A stretch of DNA of 64,000 bases from Waddliaceae bacterium. Its GTDB lineage: Bacteria; Chlamydiota; Chlamydiia; Chlamydiales; GCA-2709385. The notes beneath the pieces were generated by a model. It worked only from the letters and a program-made list of their open reading frames with translations, did not search any database and was not told the origin of the DNA. Shown here in pieces: positions 9,387 through 19,217 of this stretch (positions are counted from its first letter, which is position 1; the number at the start of each line of letters is the position of its first letter). The DNA is taken from assembly GCA_002709385.1 (NCBI GenBank), contig PAQS01000031.1:7516-71515 (forward strand), given 5' to 3'. The translations under genes and the position numbers were made by a program.

Positions 9387-12300
9387 ATGGATGAGAAAAA
9401 TTCCGAAGACGACCTTCAGTTGTCAGATGATGAACTTGAGCTCTTACTGCAAGATGTTAGTTCCCTTGAGGACGAAACAGCTGCTGATGAGCAAGCTCCT
9501 TCTGAAAATTCTGATAATCCACAGAATTTATCTAATTCTAAAGTCGAAATTCCAGAAGATATAGAACGGCAAAAGCAAAAAGTCATTGATTTACTATCAC
9601 AAGTTGCTGAAGAATCTGAAGACCGCGATGAAACTGACGAAGCTCCTGAAGACATTAACATCGAGGATGAGCTAAAGCGAATCAATGAGCTTTTTCAAGA
9701 AAATGCAGATGACGATGAGCTTCAAGATAATGAATTTGAAGACCTTGATTTAAACGCCCTCATCGATGAAATAGATTCGATTGATTTTGATAAAGTTGAG
9801 TTAGAAGAAGATAATGAAGCTTTAGATGAAACCACTGACAAAGAACCTGAAGAAGATGAATTTCTTTTAGAATTCAACGAAGACGAACAGGTTGACGATA
9901 CACTTCTACAAGCTATTCAAGACGAGATCCCTCATATAGAAGAAGAAACTCTTCCTTCTATTGAAAATGAAGAAATAGAAAAAGAAGAAGAAAAAGAAGC
10001 ACTTCCTTCCGACTTATCTGAGCCTGTAAACTCTGCTACTCCTTCTCTAGTTGATGATGAATCTGAAGATGCTTCATCAGATTTTGAATACGAGCAGGAA
10101 GATGAAGAAGAGTATTATTACGATGATGACGAAGAAGATCAAGAAGCACAAAAACGCGTACAAACGCGTCGTATGATTACATTAGGCACCTTGATTCTTT
10201 TCATTTCAGCTGCAATAGGGTTTGGTTGCTTCACTGTAATTCGTTCTCGTAATGCTTCATATGAGTTAATGGCTGCGCGTGGCCTTGCAGACGTTATGAT
10301 GGCTCTTGCTCATGCTCGAGTTATGGAATCTAAACCAGATTACGTTCCACCTGATGATCCTGATATTATTGCTCATGAATTAGAAGTCATTCTTAATCCG
10401 AGCTATTTAAAGCTTTCTCCGATTAATTCTTCGGCTCGTTTTACAGACCCTTCTTACAATTTGAGAGTTTTTTCCAAGAACGATTTTTCAAAATATGTTC
10501 TTATTGCCGAACCGACACCTTCTTTTTTACAACGCTTATTTCCTAAGGCAGCAATTATTGCTACATCTCATGATATGTCTCTGTATAAAAGCAAAGATCT
10601 TTATCCTTGGTTGAAACTCTTCATTCGCAATCCTCAGCTAGAAAATATTGAAATTCCTGATATCAACAATCTGTCAAAGCAAGAAGAGCTTGTTCGTCTA
10701 TCATCTTTAAATGGCAGTAATTCATCTCAGGGATTTGAACCTCCACGAGAATTATCATATGTTCGCCCTGGTACAGAAAACTTGCTTTACAATGCACCTC
10801 GTTATTATCGATTTACTAAAGAATTGATTGACCTTTCTCTGAATCTTGATGCTGAAGCGAGCCAACCAATAAGTGATATGGCTAATCGCTTCAACGCTTT
10901 TCCTGGTTTGATTTGTTACGTAGCAGGTGAAAAAGAAGTTGCGGAAATTGCCGCTCGAAGCTTGCAACTCTATGCTCCAACATCCCCTCTGCTTGTTGGC
11001 CAAGTAAGCCTAGGATTAGATAATCAGTTCATCAGTAATTCCAGTTTAATTAGTGATATTCAATTAGACGAACTACCTAAAAGCCTCACCGAAGCTGTTT
11101 CTGACTTTTCTTATGAAGAAGAACAAAAAGAGGAAAGTACAGAAGGTCGTAAAGTTGATGATGAATCACGAATGCAGGAAAAATTTTCTACTCATCATCC
11201 ATTTTATACAACGATGCTTCAATGGCGTGGTAGAAGAGAAGCTGCTTTACAGCCTTTAGCTTTGCAAATGACACAGCTTGTAAATGAACATAGCCAAGCT
11301 GAACTTCCTAATTTTGTTGAACAACACAGTACCTTATTTTCTTCTTATCAATCTGTTGCTCATGAGCAACACGAGTGGATTTCCGATCAACTTGTTGATC
11401 TATATGCACGTTACGTACAAGATGCTTCTGATGAAGTTGCTGAAGCATTTTTCTACTCAGTAAGAGCAACATCTTTAGAAAATTATATCCCTAGCTCTCT
11501 TAGACAAAGGGAAAAATTATCGGAAGAAGGTCTACCACCTCGTCAACAAGCAAGCAGTTACATAAAAGAAGTTCCTGGCACTCGAGATTTGTTAGAGTTA
11601 CATGATTTAGTATCAAAAACAATTGTTCTTTTAACTCCAAATAATATTAGTAATCCTAATGAACTTATCTCTTTGCAAGACGAACTTCGTACGGTTGTAT
11701 TAAGAGCTATTGGGCGTTTTCTCTTGTCTCCTGAAAGCCAATTATCACCAGAGACATTTCAAAGTGAGAACAGAGTTATTCTGGATGATATACTCAGTGC
11801 AGCAAATATCAACGATGAAGAAGAGCGTGAGTTTTACCTCCAAGAATTTGATATTTTGATGGAAAAATATCGTGTCATATCTAAAGATCGAAAAACAGCA
11901 GTAGAGCTACGTAGGCCTTCAACCCCAGATCCAGAAACAGTTGAACAAAGTGGTGTTCTTCGTGAGGAACTAGCTCGAATTCCTTTAAGTTCTATCAGTG
12001 CCGATTCAGATTTATCATACCAAGAAAACTCTGGTCGCATTGGTCAACAAATAATTATAGAGCAACTCTCTCAAAAGCCTAGTACAGAAAGAGATGAAGC
12101 TTTATGGGAAGTTCTTAGTTTACTTCAGCAAGACACAGAAAACAACCGGGGTTTATGGGGAGATATTCTTGAAGCGTACCGTATGCTCACAGAAACTCCT
12201 AACAAAGAAATTATAGAAGTTGTTTATTCGAATTTAGGTTTTCAATCAGGCACTCCCCCATTACATACAAATATTAGAACAGCATTTGAAGAGTATCTTG

Positions 12301-12824
12301 TTGCTAAACGTTCTTTATCACAAATAACAGACCCTACTCTTTTTATTGCTCAGAGAGATTTATTCTTGCAAACCCAGACAGAGTCTTTAAAACAAGTCAT
12401 TGCTGATGCGCAGACAATTCAGTCAAAAACCAGGGTTCTTAATGAGTCATTAGACACGTTTCTAAATAGGCTCAATGACTATGTAGAGCAGTATGAGGTG
12501 GCTCGTTCTCAGGGATATTTCGTTGAAAATCGTTCGTACCACAGCATTCTATTAGGTACTGTCGCAGATCAAATTAAGAAAATTGAGAAGCTAAAAAGAC
12601 TCGTATCAGATGTGACAAAACAGCTTACTATAGCTAGTCGACAACATAAAGCATTAGCTTTACAAGAACTAGCTAGATTAGAAACCAGTGATTCAATCAG
12701 CCCAGAAGATGTAAGTGTTCTTCAGCAAAGAAACAACCAAATTCAGTATCCGAATTTATTGGCGGATAATCTTGGCGAAAAGTTACTAAATGCTTTAGAA
12801 GTAAATATCCCCTCTAAATATTAA
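9387..12824 (+). CDS. Large acidic single-pass membrane protein, unknown function
   Basis: About 1145 residues from ATG 9387 (a TTG at 9369 would add six). Three parts are visible: a highly acidic Asp/Glu-rich cytoplasmic region of about 260 residues, one transmembrane helix near 265-290 (M-I-T-L-G-T-L-I-L-F-I-S-A-A-I-G-F), and about 850 polar, helix-rich residues predicted to lie across the membrane. The positive R-R residues before the helix support N-in topology. No catalytic motif is recognised. It is inserted between uhpC and hisS, adjacent in Chlamydia, so it looks lineage-specific. There is no obvious ribosome-binding site. A structural or secreted-interaction role is possible but unproven. 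Confidence 0.8.
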   Translation: MDEKNSEDDLQLSDDELELLLQDVSSLEDETAADEQAPSENSDNPQNLSNSKVEIPEDIERQKQKVIDLLSQVAEESEDRDETDEAPEDINIEDELKRINELFQENADDDELQDNEFEDLDLNALIDEIDSIDFDKVELEEDNEALDETTDKEPEEDEFLLEFNEDEQVDDTLLQAIQDEIPHIEEETLPSIENEEIEKEEEKEALPSDLSEPVNSATPSLVDDESEDASSDFEYEQEDEEEYYYDDDEEDQEAQKRVQTRRMITLGTLILFISAAIGFGCFTVIRSRNASYELMAARGLADVMMALAHARVMESKPDYVPPDDPDIIAHELEVILNPSYLKLSPINSSARFTDPSYNLRVFSKNDFSKYVLIAEPTPSFLQRLFPKAAIIATSHDMSLYKSKDLYPWLKLFIRNPQLENIEIPDINNLSKQEELVRLSSLNGSNSSQGFEPPRELSYVRPGTENLLYNAPRYYRFTKELIDLSLNLDAEASQPISDMANRFNAFPGLICYVAGEKEVAEIAARSLQLYAPTSPLLVGQVSLGLDNQFISNSSLISDIQLDELPKSLTEAVSDFSYEEEQKEESTEGRKVDDESRMQEKFSTHHPFYTTMLQWRGRREAALQPLALQMTQLVNEHSQAELPNFVEQHSTLFSSYQSVAHEQHEWISDQLVDLYARYVQDASDEVAEAFFYSVRATSLENYIPSSLRQREKLSEEGLPPRQQASSYIKEVPGTRDLLELHDLVSKTIVLLTPNNISNPNELISLQDELRTVVLRAIGRFLLSPESQLSPETFQSENRVILDDILSAANINDEEEREFYLQEFDILMEKYRVISKDRKTAVELRRPSTPDPETVEQSGVLREELARIPLSSISADSDLSYQENSGRIGQQIIIEQLSQKPSTERDEALWEVLSLLQQDTENNRGLWGDILEAYRMLTETPNKEIIEVVYSNLGFQSGTPPLHTNIRTAFEEYLVAKRSLSQITDPTLFIAQRDLFLQTQTESLKQVIADAQTIQSKTRVLNESLDTFLNRLNDYVEQYEVARSQGYFVENRSYHSILLGTVADQIKKIEKLKRLVSDVTKQLTIASRQHKALALQELARLETSDSISPEDVSVLQQRNNQIQYPNLLADNLGEKLLNALEVNIPSKY

Positions 12825-12839
12825 TTTTTCTTATATTAA

Positions 12840-12860
12840 ACCTCTGATGCCTACCTAATC
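12840..12860. repeat. Degenerate copy of the dispersed 20-bp repeat
   Basis: acctctgatgcctacctaat plus the next c matches the left terminal repeat at 51877-51897 at 18 of 21 positions. It lies 16 bases past the stop codon of the 1145-residue gene, which repeats the pattern of copies sitting at gene ends. Confidence 0.45.
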
Positions 12861-13007
12861 TTAAGTCTACTTAGCTAAATCTTGCAGGAGCACTTCTATA
12901 CAAGATAAGTTAATTAGGGACATTTCTTGGTATTTTAGGCAAAACTCGCTACAATTGTCTGGAATGAAAATCATCTTATTTAGCTAATTCACACGAGTGT
13001 GTTGCCA

Positions 13008-14300
13008 ATGAAATATACTATTCCTAAAGGGACATTTGATATCGTTCCACAAGCACAAAATGAAAAAGAACGATGGAAAGATTCAGGACTTTGGCAAAAA
13101 ATCGAAGAGTTGATTCGCAATACAGTATCAAGTTACGGTTTTCAAGAAATCCGTACACCTGTATTTGAACAAAGTTCTTTATTTCATCGTAGTGTTGGTG
13201 AGGCTACTGATATCATCTCTAAAGAAATGTATGAATTTGAGGATCGAGGTGGTCGTTCTATATGCCTTCGTCCAGAAGGAACGGCACCGGTTATGCGTGC
13301 TTATGTAGAACGAGCGATGCATCATCACTCCCCTGTTTCAAAATTATTTTACATTGGTCCTATGTTTCGATATGAACGCCCACAAGCTGGTCGTTTCAGA
13401 CAACATCACCAGTTTGGAGCTGAAGCAATTGGGGTAGCATCTGCAGAGCAAGATGTTGAAATCATTGACTTGCTTTATACTGTGTATAGCAGAATTGGTT
13501 TGCAAAATTTATCTGTACAAATCAATTCAATTGGTGACCATAAATCTAGAAAACTCTACAGAGAAGCACTTACAAGTTACTTAAAACCTCACTTGAATTC
13601 TTTATCTGAAGACAGTCAAAGGCGCTTAGAACAAAATCCCCTTCGAATTTTGGATTCTAAAAACCCTTCTGACAAAGAAATTTTAACAGGAGCTCCTTCT
13701 ATATTAGATTTTCTCGGACCTGAAAGTAAGGATCGATTTGAATTAGTAAAGACTCGCCTCACTCAACTAGGTATTCCATTTACAGTTGTTCCATCTCTAG
13801 TACGTGGTTTGGATTACTATAATGAGACAGTTTTTGAAATTGTAAGCGGTGAGCTTGGAGCACAGAATAGTATTGGTGGTGGTGGCCGCTATGATGGTTT
13901 GATCAAAACACTTGGTGGTCCTGACTTACCTGCAGTTGGGTTTGGTACAGGTTTAGAACGCATATTACAGACTGCTCTTGGGCAGAACGTAGCTTTCACT
14001 CCTACACCTGGTCCCATCGTATTTTTTATTCCTCTTGGAGTTAACGCCCTCACCCACTGTGTATCTCTTCTTCACCAACTAAGAGAAGAAAATCTCCATG
14101 TAGAAATGGATTATAGCGGTCGAAAGCTAGGTAAGGTTATGTCATATGCTGATAACATTAACAGCCAATACGTAGCGGTAGTAGGAGACCAGGAAATAGC
14201 AAATAACAGTATCGAACTAAAACACATGAAGAGCGGAGAGAAAACCGCATTTTCGCTAGAAGGTTTTTCTGAACAGATCAAAAAACTAGCAAAAGGTTAA
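13008..14300 (+). CDS. hisS: Histidyl-tRNA synthetase
   Basis: Class II synthetase charging tRNA-His. Motif 2 is in RPEGTAPVMRAYVERAM, the histidine-specific signature in L-V-R-G-L-D-Y-Y, and G-G-G-G-R-Y-D-G-L follows. The C-terminal anticodon-binding domain is present. I chose ATG 13008 (M-K-Y-T-I-P-K-G-T-F-D); an in-frame GTG at 12999 would add three residues not expected in the family. About 430 residues, normal. aspS follows after 10 bases, so the two are probably co-transcribed, as in Chlamydia. Confidence 0.97.
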   Translation: MKYTIPKGTFDIVPQAQNEKERWKDSGLWQKIEELIRNTVSSYGFQEIRTPVFEQSSLFHRSVGEATDIISKEMYEFEDRGGRSICLRPEGTAPVMRAYVERAMHHHSPVSKLFYIGPMFRYERPQAGRFRQHHQFGAEAIGVASAEQDVEIIDLLYTVYSRIGLQNLSVQINSIGDHKSRKLYREALTSYLKPHLNSLSEDSQRRLEQNPLRILDSKNPSDKEILTGAPSILDFLGPESKDRFELVKTRLTQLGIPFTVVPSLVRGLDYYNETVFEIVSGELGAQNSIGGGGRYDGLIKTLGGPDLPAVGFGTGLERILQTALGQNVAFTPTPGPIVFFIPLGVNALTHCVSLLHQLREENLHVEMDYSGRKLGKVMSYADNINSQYVAVVGDQEIANNSIELKHMKSGEKTAFSLEGFSEQIKKLAKG

Positions 14301-14310
14301 AGGATTAACA

Positions 14311-16101
14311 ATGGTTCATTATCGACGAACACACGACTGCGGTACATTACGTAAAGAAGATATCGGTCAGAAAGTGACTCTTTCAGGTTGGGTACACCGA
14401 CGACGAGATCATGGTGGTCTTATTTTCATAGATTTACGAGACCGTTATGGACTTACACAAATTGTTTTTGACCCAGATGTAAATCGTGATGCTCATCGGC
14501 AAGCAGAAGAGATGCGCTCTGAGTGGGTTCTATCCATACAAGGAGAAGTTATTCCTCGAGCTGAAGGTATGTCTAACCCAAAATTGAAAACTGGAGATAT
14601 CGAAGTACAAGTACTAGAGCTTTCTATTCTCAGTCGGGCAAATACCCCTCCATTTTCTATTTCTGATGAAACGATTCAGGTGAATGAAGACTTACGTCTT
14701 AAGCACCGTTATCTTGATATTCGTCGTGGAACAGTGGCTGAAAACCTTCAACTACGCCACCAAGTTACCCAGTGCACACGTAACTTTTTAGATCGTCACG
14801 GTTTCTTAGATATTCAAACTCCTATACTCGGAAAATCTACTCCTGAGGGAGCTAGAGACTATCTTGTACCTTCACGTGTACATCCTAATTCATTTTATGC
14901 TCTCCCTCAATCTCCTCAGCTACTCAAACAGCTTTTGATGATTTCAGGTGTAGACCGCTATTTTCAAATAGCAACATGTTTCCGTGACGAAGATTTGCGT
15001 GCTGACCGTCAACCTGAGTTCACTCAAATTGATATAGAGATGAGCTTTGCTTCACCAGACGATTTATTTCCTTTGATAGAATCTCTTATTCAAGAAATTT
15101 TATCTAAAACAAAGAACGTAGAAATTCCTGCCCCTTTCCCTCGCCTTACTTATGACGAATGTATTGAGCGTTATGGAACAGATAAGCCAGACCTACGCTT
15201 TGCTATGCCTTTAGTACGTATTGATGATATTGCTAAGCGTAGTACGTTTACAGTATTTCAAGATCAATTAAATGCTGGCGGTAGTATCAAAGCGATTTGT
15301 GTAAAAGGTGGGGCTGATATTTCTCGCAAGGGAATCGACTCTTATACTCAATTTGTGGGTACGCTAGGTATTAAAGGCCTTGCATGGATGAAGCTTCAAG
15401 ATTCTGGACTTAGCTCAAGTATTGTGAAGTTCTTTTCAGAAGACCTTCAAAAAGAATTGATCGAACAAACCGGTGCTGAAAGTGGAGATCTTCTATTTAT
15501 GGTTGCAGATACTCCTGAGCGCTGTAATCAAGGTTTGGATCACTTACGCCGTCGTATAGCACGAGACCGACAGCTTATCGATGAAAACGCTTATAATTTC
15601 TTATGGGTCACAGATTTCCCATTATTTGCTTGGAATGATGATGAGAAGCGTATTGAAAGTGAGCACCATCCTTTCACAAGTCCTCATCATGAAGATATTG
15701 CTCTTATTGATACAGAGCCTCTCAAGGTTCGTTCATCCAGCTATGACCTAGTTTTAAACGGTTATGAAACAGCATCTGGAAGCCAAAGAATTCACGACAG
15801 TGAATTACAAAAGAAAATTTTTGAAACACTGCAATTAAGTTCTGAAGATATCTATGAGAAGTTTGGATTTTTTGTTGAGGCATTACAATACGGTACTCCT
15901 CCTCATTTGGGAGTAGCTCTTGGTCTCGACCGTATCATGATGGTACTCTGTAAGACAGAGAACATCCGCGATGTAATTGCTTTTCCTAAAAACCAAAAAG
16001 CTGTTGATGTCATGACACAAGCCCCTTCTGCAGTAGCCGAAGAACAAATGAAAGAATTACACATTAAAAGTAGTGCTCCTAAAGAATTAACTTGGACATA
16101 A
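14311..16101 (+). CDS. aspS: Aspartyl-tRNA synthetase (bacterial type)
   Basis: Class II synthetase of 596 residues. An N-terminal OB-fold anticodon domain (W-V-H-R-R-R-D-H-G-G-L-I-F) is followed by the catalytic core with F-R-D-E-D-L-R-A-D-R-Q-P-E-F (motif 2) and G-L-D-R-I-M-M-V-L (motif 3). The bacterial GAD insertion lies between. AAAGGAT sits just before the ATG. Being of the long bacterial type it may be either discriminating or non-discriminating; whether this genome has gatCAB cannot be seen here. Confidence 0.97.
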   Translation: MVHYRRTHDCGTLRKEDIGQKVTLSGWVHRRRDHGGLIFIDLRDRYGLTQIVFDPDVNRDAHRQAEEMRSEWVLSIQGEVIPRAEGMSNPKLKTGDIEVQVLELSILSRANTPPFSISDETIQVNEDLRLKHRYLDIRRGTVAENLQLRHQVTQCTRNFLDRHGFLDIQTPILGKSTPEGARDYLVPSRVHPNSFYALPQSPQLLKQLLMISGVDRYFQIATCFRDEDLRADRQPEFTQIDIEMSFASPDDLFPLIESLIQEILSKTKNVEIPAPFPRLTYDECIERYGTDKPDLRFAMPLVRIDDIAKRSTFTVFQDQLNAGGSIKAICVKGGADISRKGIDSYTQFVGTLGIKGLAWMKLQDSGLSSSIVKFFSEDLQKELIEQTGAESGDLLFMVADTPERCNQGLDHLRRRIARDRQLIDENAYNFLWVTDFPLFAWNDDEKRIESEHHPFTSPHHEDIALIDTEPLKVRSSSYDLVLNGYETASGSQRIHDSELQKKIFETLQLSSEDIYEKFGFFVEALQYGTPPHLGVALGLDRIMMVLCKTENIRDVIAFPKNQKAVDVMTQAPSAVAEEQMKELHIKSSAPKELTWT

Positions 16102-16157
16102 AACTTTGTAAAATTATAACTGATAATGATGTGTGAATCTTCTTGGAGAATGAATCA

Positions 16158-17162
16158 ATGTTTAAAAAAGCTTTACTGCTGAGCATCACTGGCATAGGCA
16201 TTGGCTTTGCCTTTTTGAGTGCAAGTACTGGGAGTGAATCTAAAACTGACGTTGTTGTAGCTGAAGCTTCTAAAGAAGCTGAAGCCGCTTATCATCCTAC
16301 TCAAGACGAGATCAATAAGCTTTCAGAAGCATTTGGTCATCTTATTGGTAGCAGTTTAGAAACACCGGGCCTTACTTTTAACCTAGAGAGCATCATCAAA
16401 GGTATGATCGATGCTACACAGGGAAAAGAAGCCCCTATGCCTTTAGAAGACTATGAGCAATTAATGGTTCGTATTAATGAAGCTGCATGGGATCAAATGG
16501 CTCAGGACAATCTAAATGCTGCCAACACATTTCTGGTTGAGAATGGTCAGAAAGAGGGAATTGTTGAACTCACACCACAAAAACTCCAATATGAAGTTCT
16601 CGAAGAAGGAACTGGAGCCGAGGTTGTTGAACATACAACTCCTTTGATCAACTACACAGGCACATACATTGATGGTTCTGTATTTGGTAGTACAAATGAA
16701 ACAGGTGGTCCTATTGACTTATCTTTAGACCATACTATTCCAGGCTTTCAACAAGCTGTTGTTGGGATGAAAGAAGGCGAAAAACGTCGCATTTATATTC
16801 ACCCTGATTTGGCTTATGGTACAAATGGTCACCTTGATCCAAATGCCTTGCTTACATTCGAAGTAGAAATTATTCGAAGTAATGCTGAGCTTGCATCAGT
16901 AGAGGAAGAAGTCGATTCTAATACGGAAGCTCAGACTGAAGAAATCGCTGAGACAACAATAAAAGAAACTACTGAAAAGCTTGTAACTTTGGAAACAGAA
17001 AACACCGAAGAAACAATTCGTTCAGAAGCTTTTGAAATGCCAGGACAAGAGCTGGAAATTGCTGAGCTAGAAATTCAAACTGGTCCAGCTCAACCAGAAT
17101 TTGAAGAACTTACTGCAGAAGTTGAAGAAAGTATAGATTTGGCTCCTGCACAAGCACTGTAA
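16158..17162 (+). CDS. mip: Mip-like FKBP-type peptidyl-prolyl isomerase
   Basis: Exported proline isomerase of about 334 residues. After a signal segment (M-F-K-K-A-L-L-L-S-I-T-G-I-G-I-G-F) comes the helical dimerisation region typical of Mip/FkpA. The FKBP domain near 145-235 has L-I-N-Y-T-G-T-Y, D-G-S-V-F-G-S, I-P-G-F-Q-Q-A-V-V-G-M-K-E-G and A-Y-G. A Glu-rich tail of about 90 residues follows, absent from typical Mip. No lipobox cysteine is seen, unlike C. trachomatis Mip. I prefer ATG 16158 because GGAG sits 9 nt upstream; an in-frame TTG at 16143 overlaps that site. Position after aspS matches CT_541. Confidence 0.9.
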   Translation: MFKKALLLSITGIGIGFAFLSASTGSESKTDVVVAEASKEAEAAYHPTQDEINKLSEAFGHLIGSSLETPGLTFNLESIIKGMIDATQGKEAPMPLEDYEQLMVRINEAAWDQMAQDNLNAANTFLVENGQKEGIVELTPQKLQYEVLEEGTGAEVVEHTTPLINYTGTYIDGSVFGSTNETGGPIDLSLDHTIPGFQQAVVGMKEGEKRRIYIHPDLAYGTNGHLDPNALLTFEVEIIRSNAELASVEEEVDSNTEAQTEEIAETTIKETTEKLVTLETENTEETIRSEAFEMPGQELEIAELEIQTGPAQPEFEELTAEVEESIDLAPAQAL

Positions 17163-17173
17163 GCTTCATTTAT

Positions 17174-17203
17174 GAGGGGCTATATACCTTTATAGCCTCT
17201 CAT
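17174..17203 (+). terminator. Terminator-like hairpin after mip
   Basis: tgaggggctata (17174-17185) pairs with tatagcctctca (17192-17203) over 12 positions, one of them G.U, with a 6-nt loop. It lies 11 bases after the mip stop. The downstream T-run is weak. Confidence 0.55.
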
Positions 17204-17373
17204 TCACCACCCCATTTATTTTCACTTCAAATTTTTCTCTCCAATATATTAAAGCTCCGATGTGAAATAAAGTAGCTATTGGAGCTTAAACGAAACATTA
17301 GAACTTTTTCATAACTCTTTTTCTCTTTATAATTTTTATCTTTTTCTAATGAATTTTCTAAAAGAGATAAACA

Positions 17374-17931
17374 ATGAATTTTTCTTCTTTTGACTATGGT
17401 CAAAAATTTCCCTCTCATAGTGAATTTAACTTAAATACTCCTCTAGAAGAACTTGATCCTCTTTTTCCAGACAATGAAATTCTAGTTAATTCTCATGAAA
17501 ACTACTATGGCTTTCAAGAAAATACTGACTATTACTCTATTAACAATTACACTTACCTAGAAGAAGAAAAAAGAAATAATACGTATCTCGATTATTTAAT
17601 TAGAGAAATCGCACTCTTTTCCTTATGTCCTGCTAGTGAGTTGGAAAGCAATATTAAAAAATGTGGTAACGTAAAAAAATTTACTCTTGAATATGGCTCT
17701 AACCAAACTAAAGTCGGTGAAATTCGTCGTATTTTAAAAGCTGTAAAAAGTGGACACCCAACATTTTCAGATGAAAAGTTGGATAACATTGTTTACTTAT
17801 ACGAGGTAGAGCATCAACCCTACACTGAAATTGGTAAAAAATATAATATATCTAAAACAACAGCAAATGAATTATACCAAACAGCTAAAATACGAAATCT
17901 ATACAGACAATATACTTTAAATAAAAATTAA
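17374..17931 (+). CDS. HTH-like protein, first of a tandem paralogue pair
   Basis: A 185-residue protein of unknown function, paralogous to its right-hand neighbour. The N-terminal third is acidic and variable. The C-terminal 115 residues are shared, beginning Y-L-D-Y-L-I-R-E and including C-G-N, I-R-R-I-L-K-A-V-K-S-G-H and Q-T-A-K-I-R-N-L-Y-R-Q-Y-T. The stretch Y-T-E-I-G-K-K-Y-N-I-S-K-T-T-A-N-E-L-Y looks like a helix-turn-helix, suggesting DNA binding. aaagaga precedes the ATG. The pair interrupts the mip-spoU order of Chlamydia and is more AT-rich than its surroundings, hinting at lineage-specific gain. Confidence 0.7.
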   Translation: MNFSSFDYGQKFPSHSEFNLNTPLEELDPLFPDNEILVNSHENYYGFQENTDYYSINNYTYLEEEKRNNTYLDYLIREIALFSLCPASELESNIKKCGNVKKFTLEYGSNQTKVGEIRRILKAVKSGHPTFSDEKLDNIVYLYEVEHQPYTEIGKKYNISKTTANELYQTAKIRNLYRQYTLNKN

Positions 17932-18057
17932 AAAACAAAGATTATCCATTTAAAATTTAAACACTAAGTACATAAAAAAGAAAATTACTTATTTCCTATA
18001 AAACCATTTGATGATATGAATACGATCTTTTTATTAAAAATCGGTCGAGGTTATATC

Positions 18058-18648
18058 ATGGTATATTTTGATACTCTTTATTACACAAATCCTGATTTAG
18101 ACGAAGCATTCGCATTTCAATCTTCAACGACTCATAATATTACTGATGATGATTTATCTGCTCTTTTTCCTTTTCTTGATGAAAATTCACAAGCATCAGA
18201 GCAAAATCAACAAAACTCCTCCTATCATTTGCCTCAAATATATAATCCTTCTATACCCGCAGGTGATATAGAAAAAAAAAGAAAAGACTATCTAGATAAA
18301 CTGTTTAGAAAAGTTTGTCGTTTCTCTATTTTTCCGGTGAGTGAAATAAATTGGAGATTAGAACAATGTGGAAACGATGTAGATACTTTTAGTCATGTAT
18401 ATAATACTTCTTCCTACACTATTTACAAAATTTTTCGCATCATAAATGCTGTAGAAAAAGGTCATAAAGATTTTACAGATGACGATTTATGGGATATTTT
18501 TGATCGTCATGAAAACAAAAGACATTTATTTGAAAATATTGCTAAAGATTACAATTACTCTACTTCTTTTATACGCGAGATTTATCAAACAGCTAAAATT
18601 CGACTTTTATATAATCAATATACATATAAATTAATTTTTAATACTTAG
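18058..18648 (+). CDS. HTH-like protein, second of a tandem paralogue pair
   Basis: About 196 residues, related to the preceding gene: shared Y-L-D-K-L-F-R-K, E-Q-C-G-N-D, I-F-R-I-I-N-A-V-E-K-G-H and Y-Q-T-A-K-I-R-L-L-Y-N-Q-Y-T. The start at 18058 is preferred over ATG 18016 because GAGG lies about 8 nt upstream and the N-terminus then lines up with the paralogue. The putative HTH region (F-E-N-I-A-K-D-Y-N-Y-S-T-S-F-I-R-E-I-Y) keeps the same spacing. Divergence between copies is high, so the duplication is not recent. Role unknown; a small transcription factor is the natural guess. Confidence 0.68.
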   Translation: MVYFDTLYYTNPDLDEAFAFQSSTTHNITDDDLSALFPFLDENSQASEQNQQNSSYHLPQIYNPSIPAGDIEKKRKDYLDKLFRKVCRFSIFPVSEINWRLEQCGNDVDTFSHVYNTSSYTIYKIFRIINAVEKGHKDFTDDDLWDIFDRHENKRHLFENIAKDYNYSTSFIREIYQTAKIRLLYNQYTYKLIFNT

Positions 18649-18734
18649 TCTTATTTAATCTTTCAGTTTTTCCTCCTCAGAAAACAAAAAAGAAGATAAG
18701 ATTTTTACTTTATATTTTTACTTAGGAAATTTCT

Positions 18735-19217
18735 ATGGGAATAATTATTGGCTTATATGAACCACAAATTCCCCAAAATACTGGAAATATAGCTCGAACT
18801 TGTGCTGTGACAGGTTCGAAGCTTATTTTATTCGGACAAGCAGGCTTTACTTTAGAAGAAAAAAAACTACGAAGAGCTGGCTTAGACTACTGGAACTCGG
18901 TCTGTATGGGTAACGAAGAAAGCTTAGAAAATTACCTTGAAAATACTGCTCAACCCTTTTACTTTTTTTCCAGTAAAGCTAAACGAAGCTTTTGGGAACA
19001 GCCAATGGAAAAAAACAGCTTATTAATCTTCGGTTCAGAGACAAGTGGGCTTCCTCAACACATTACCGATAAATATGAAGATCGCTTAGTTCGTATTCCG
19101 ATGTTAGAAGGACAAAGATGTTTGAACCTATCGAATTCAGTTTCCATAGCCATTTATGAAGTACTCAGGCAGAATTGTGGCTCAAAAAGTAGTTACAGCC
19201 TGAATGATGCGAATTGA
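18735..19217 (+). CDS. trmL: tRNA (cytidine/uridine-34-2'-O)-methyltransferase
   Basis: A 160-residue SPOUT-fold methyltransferase. Features of TrmL are clear: Y-E-P-Q-I-P-Q-N-T-G-N-I-A-R-T at the N-terminus, F-G-S-E-T-S-G-L-P in the middle, and R-C-L-N-L-S-N-S-V at the C-terminal knot that binds S-adenosylmethionine. It should methylate the wobble ribose of tRNA-Leu species. Length matches the minimal family without an RNA-binding extension. It lies between mip and trxA as the spoU-type gene does in Chlamydia (CT_540). Its last 14 bases overlap the next gene. Confidence 0.9.
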   Translation: MGIIIGLYEPQIPQNTGNIARTCAVTGSKLILFGQAGFTLEEKKLRRAGLDYWNSVCMGNEESLENYLENTAQPFYFFSSKAKRSFWEQPMEKNSLLIFGSETSGLPQHITDKYEDRLVRIPMLEGQRCLNLSNSVSIAIYEVLRQNCGSKSSYSLNDAN

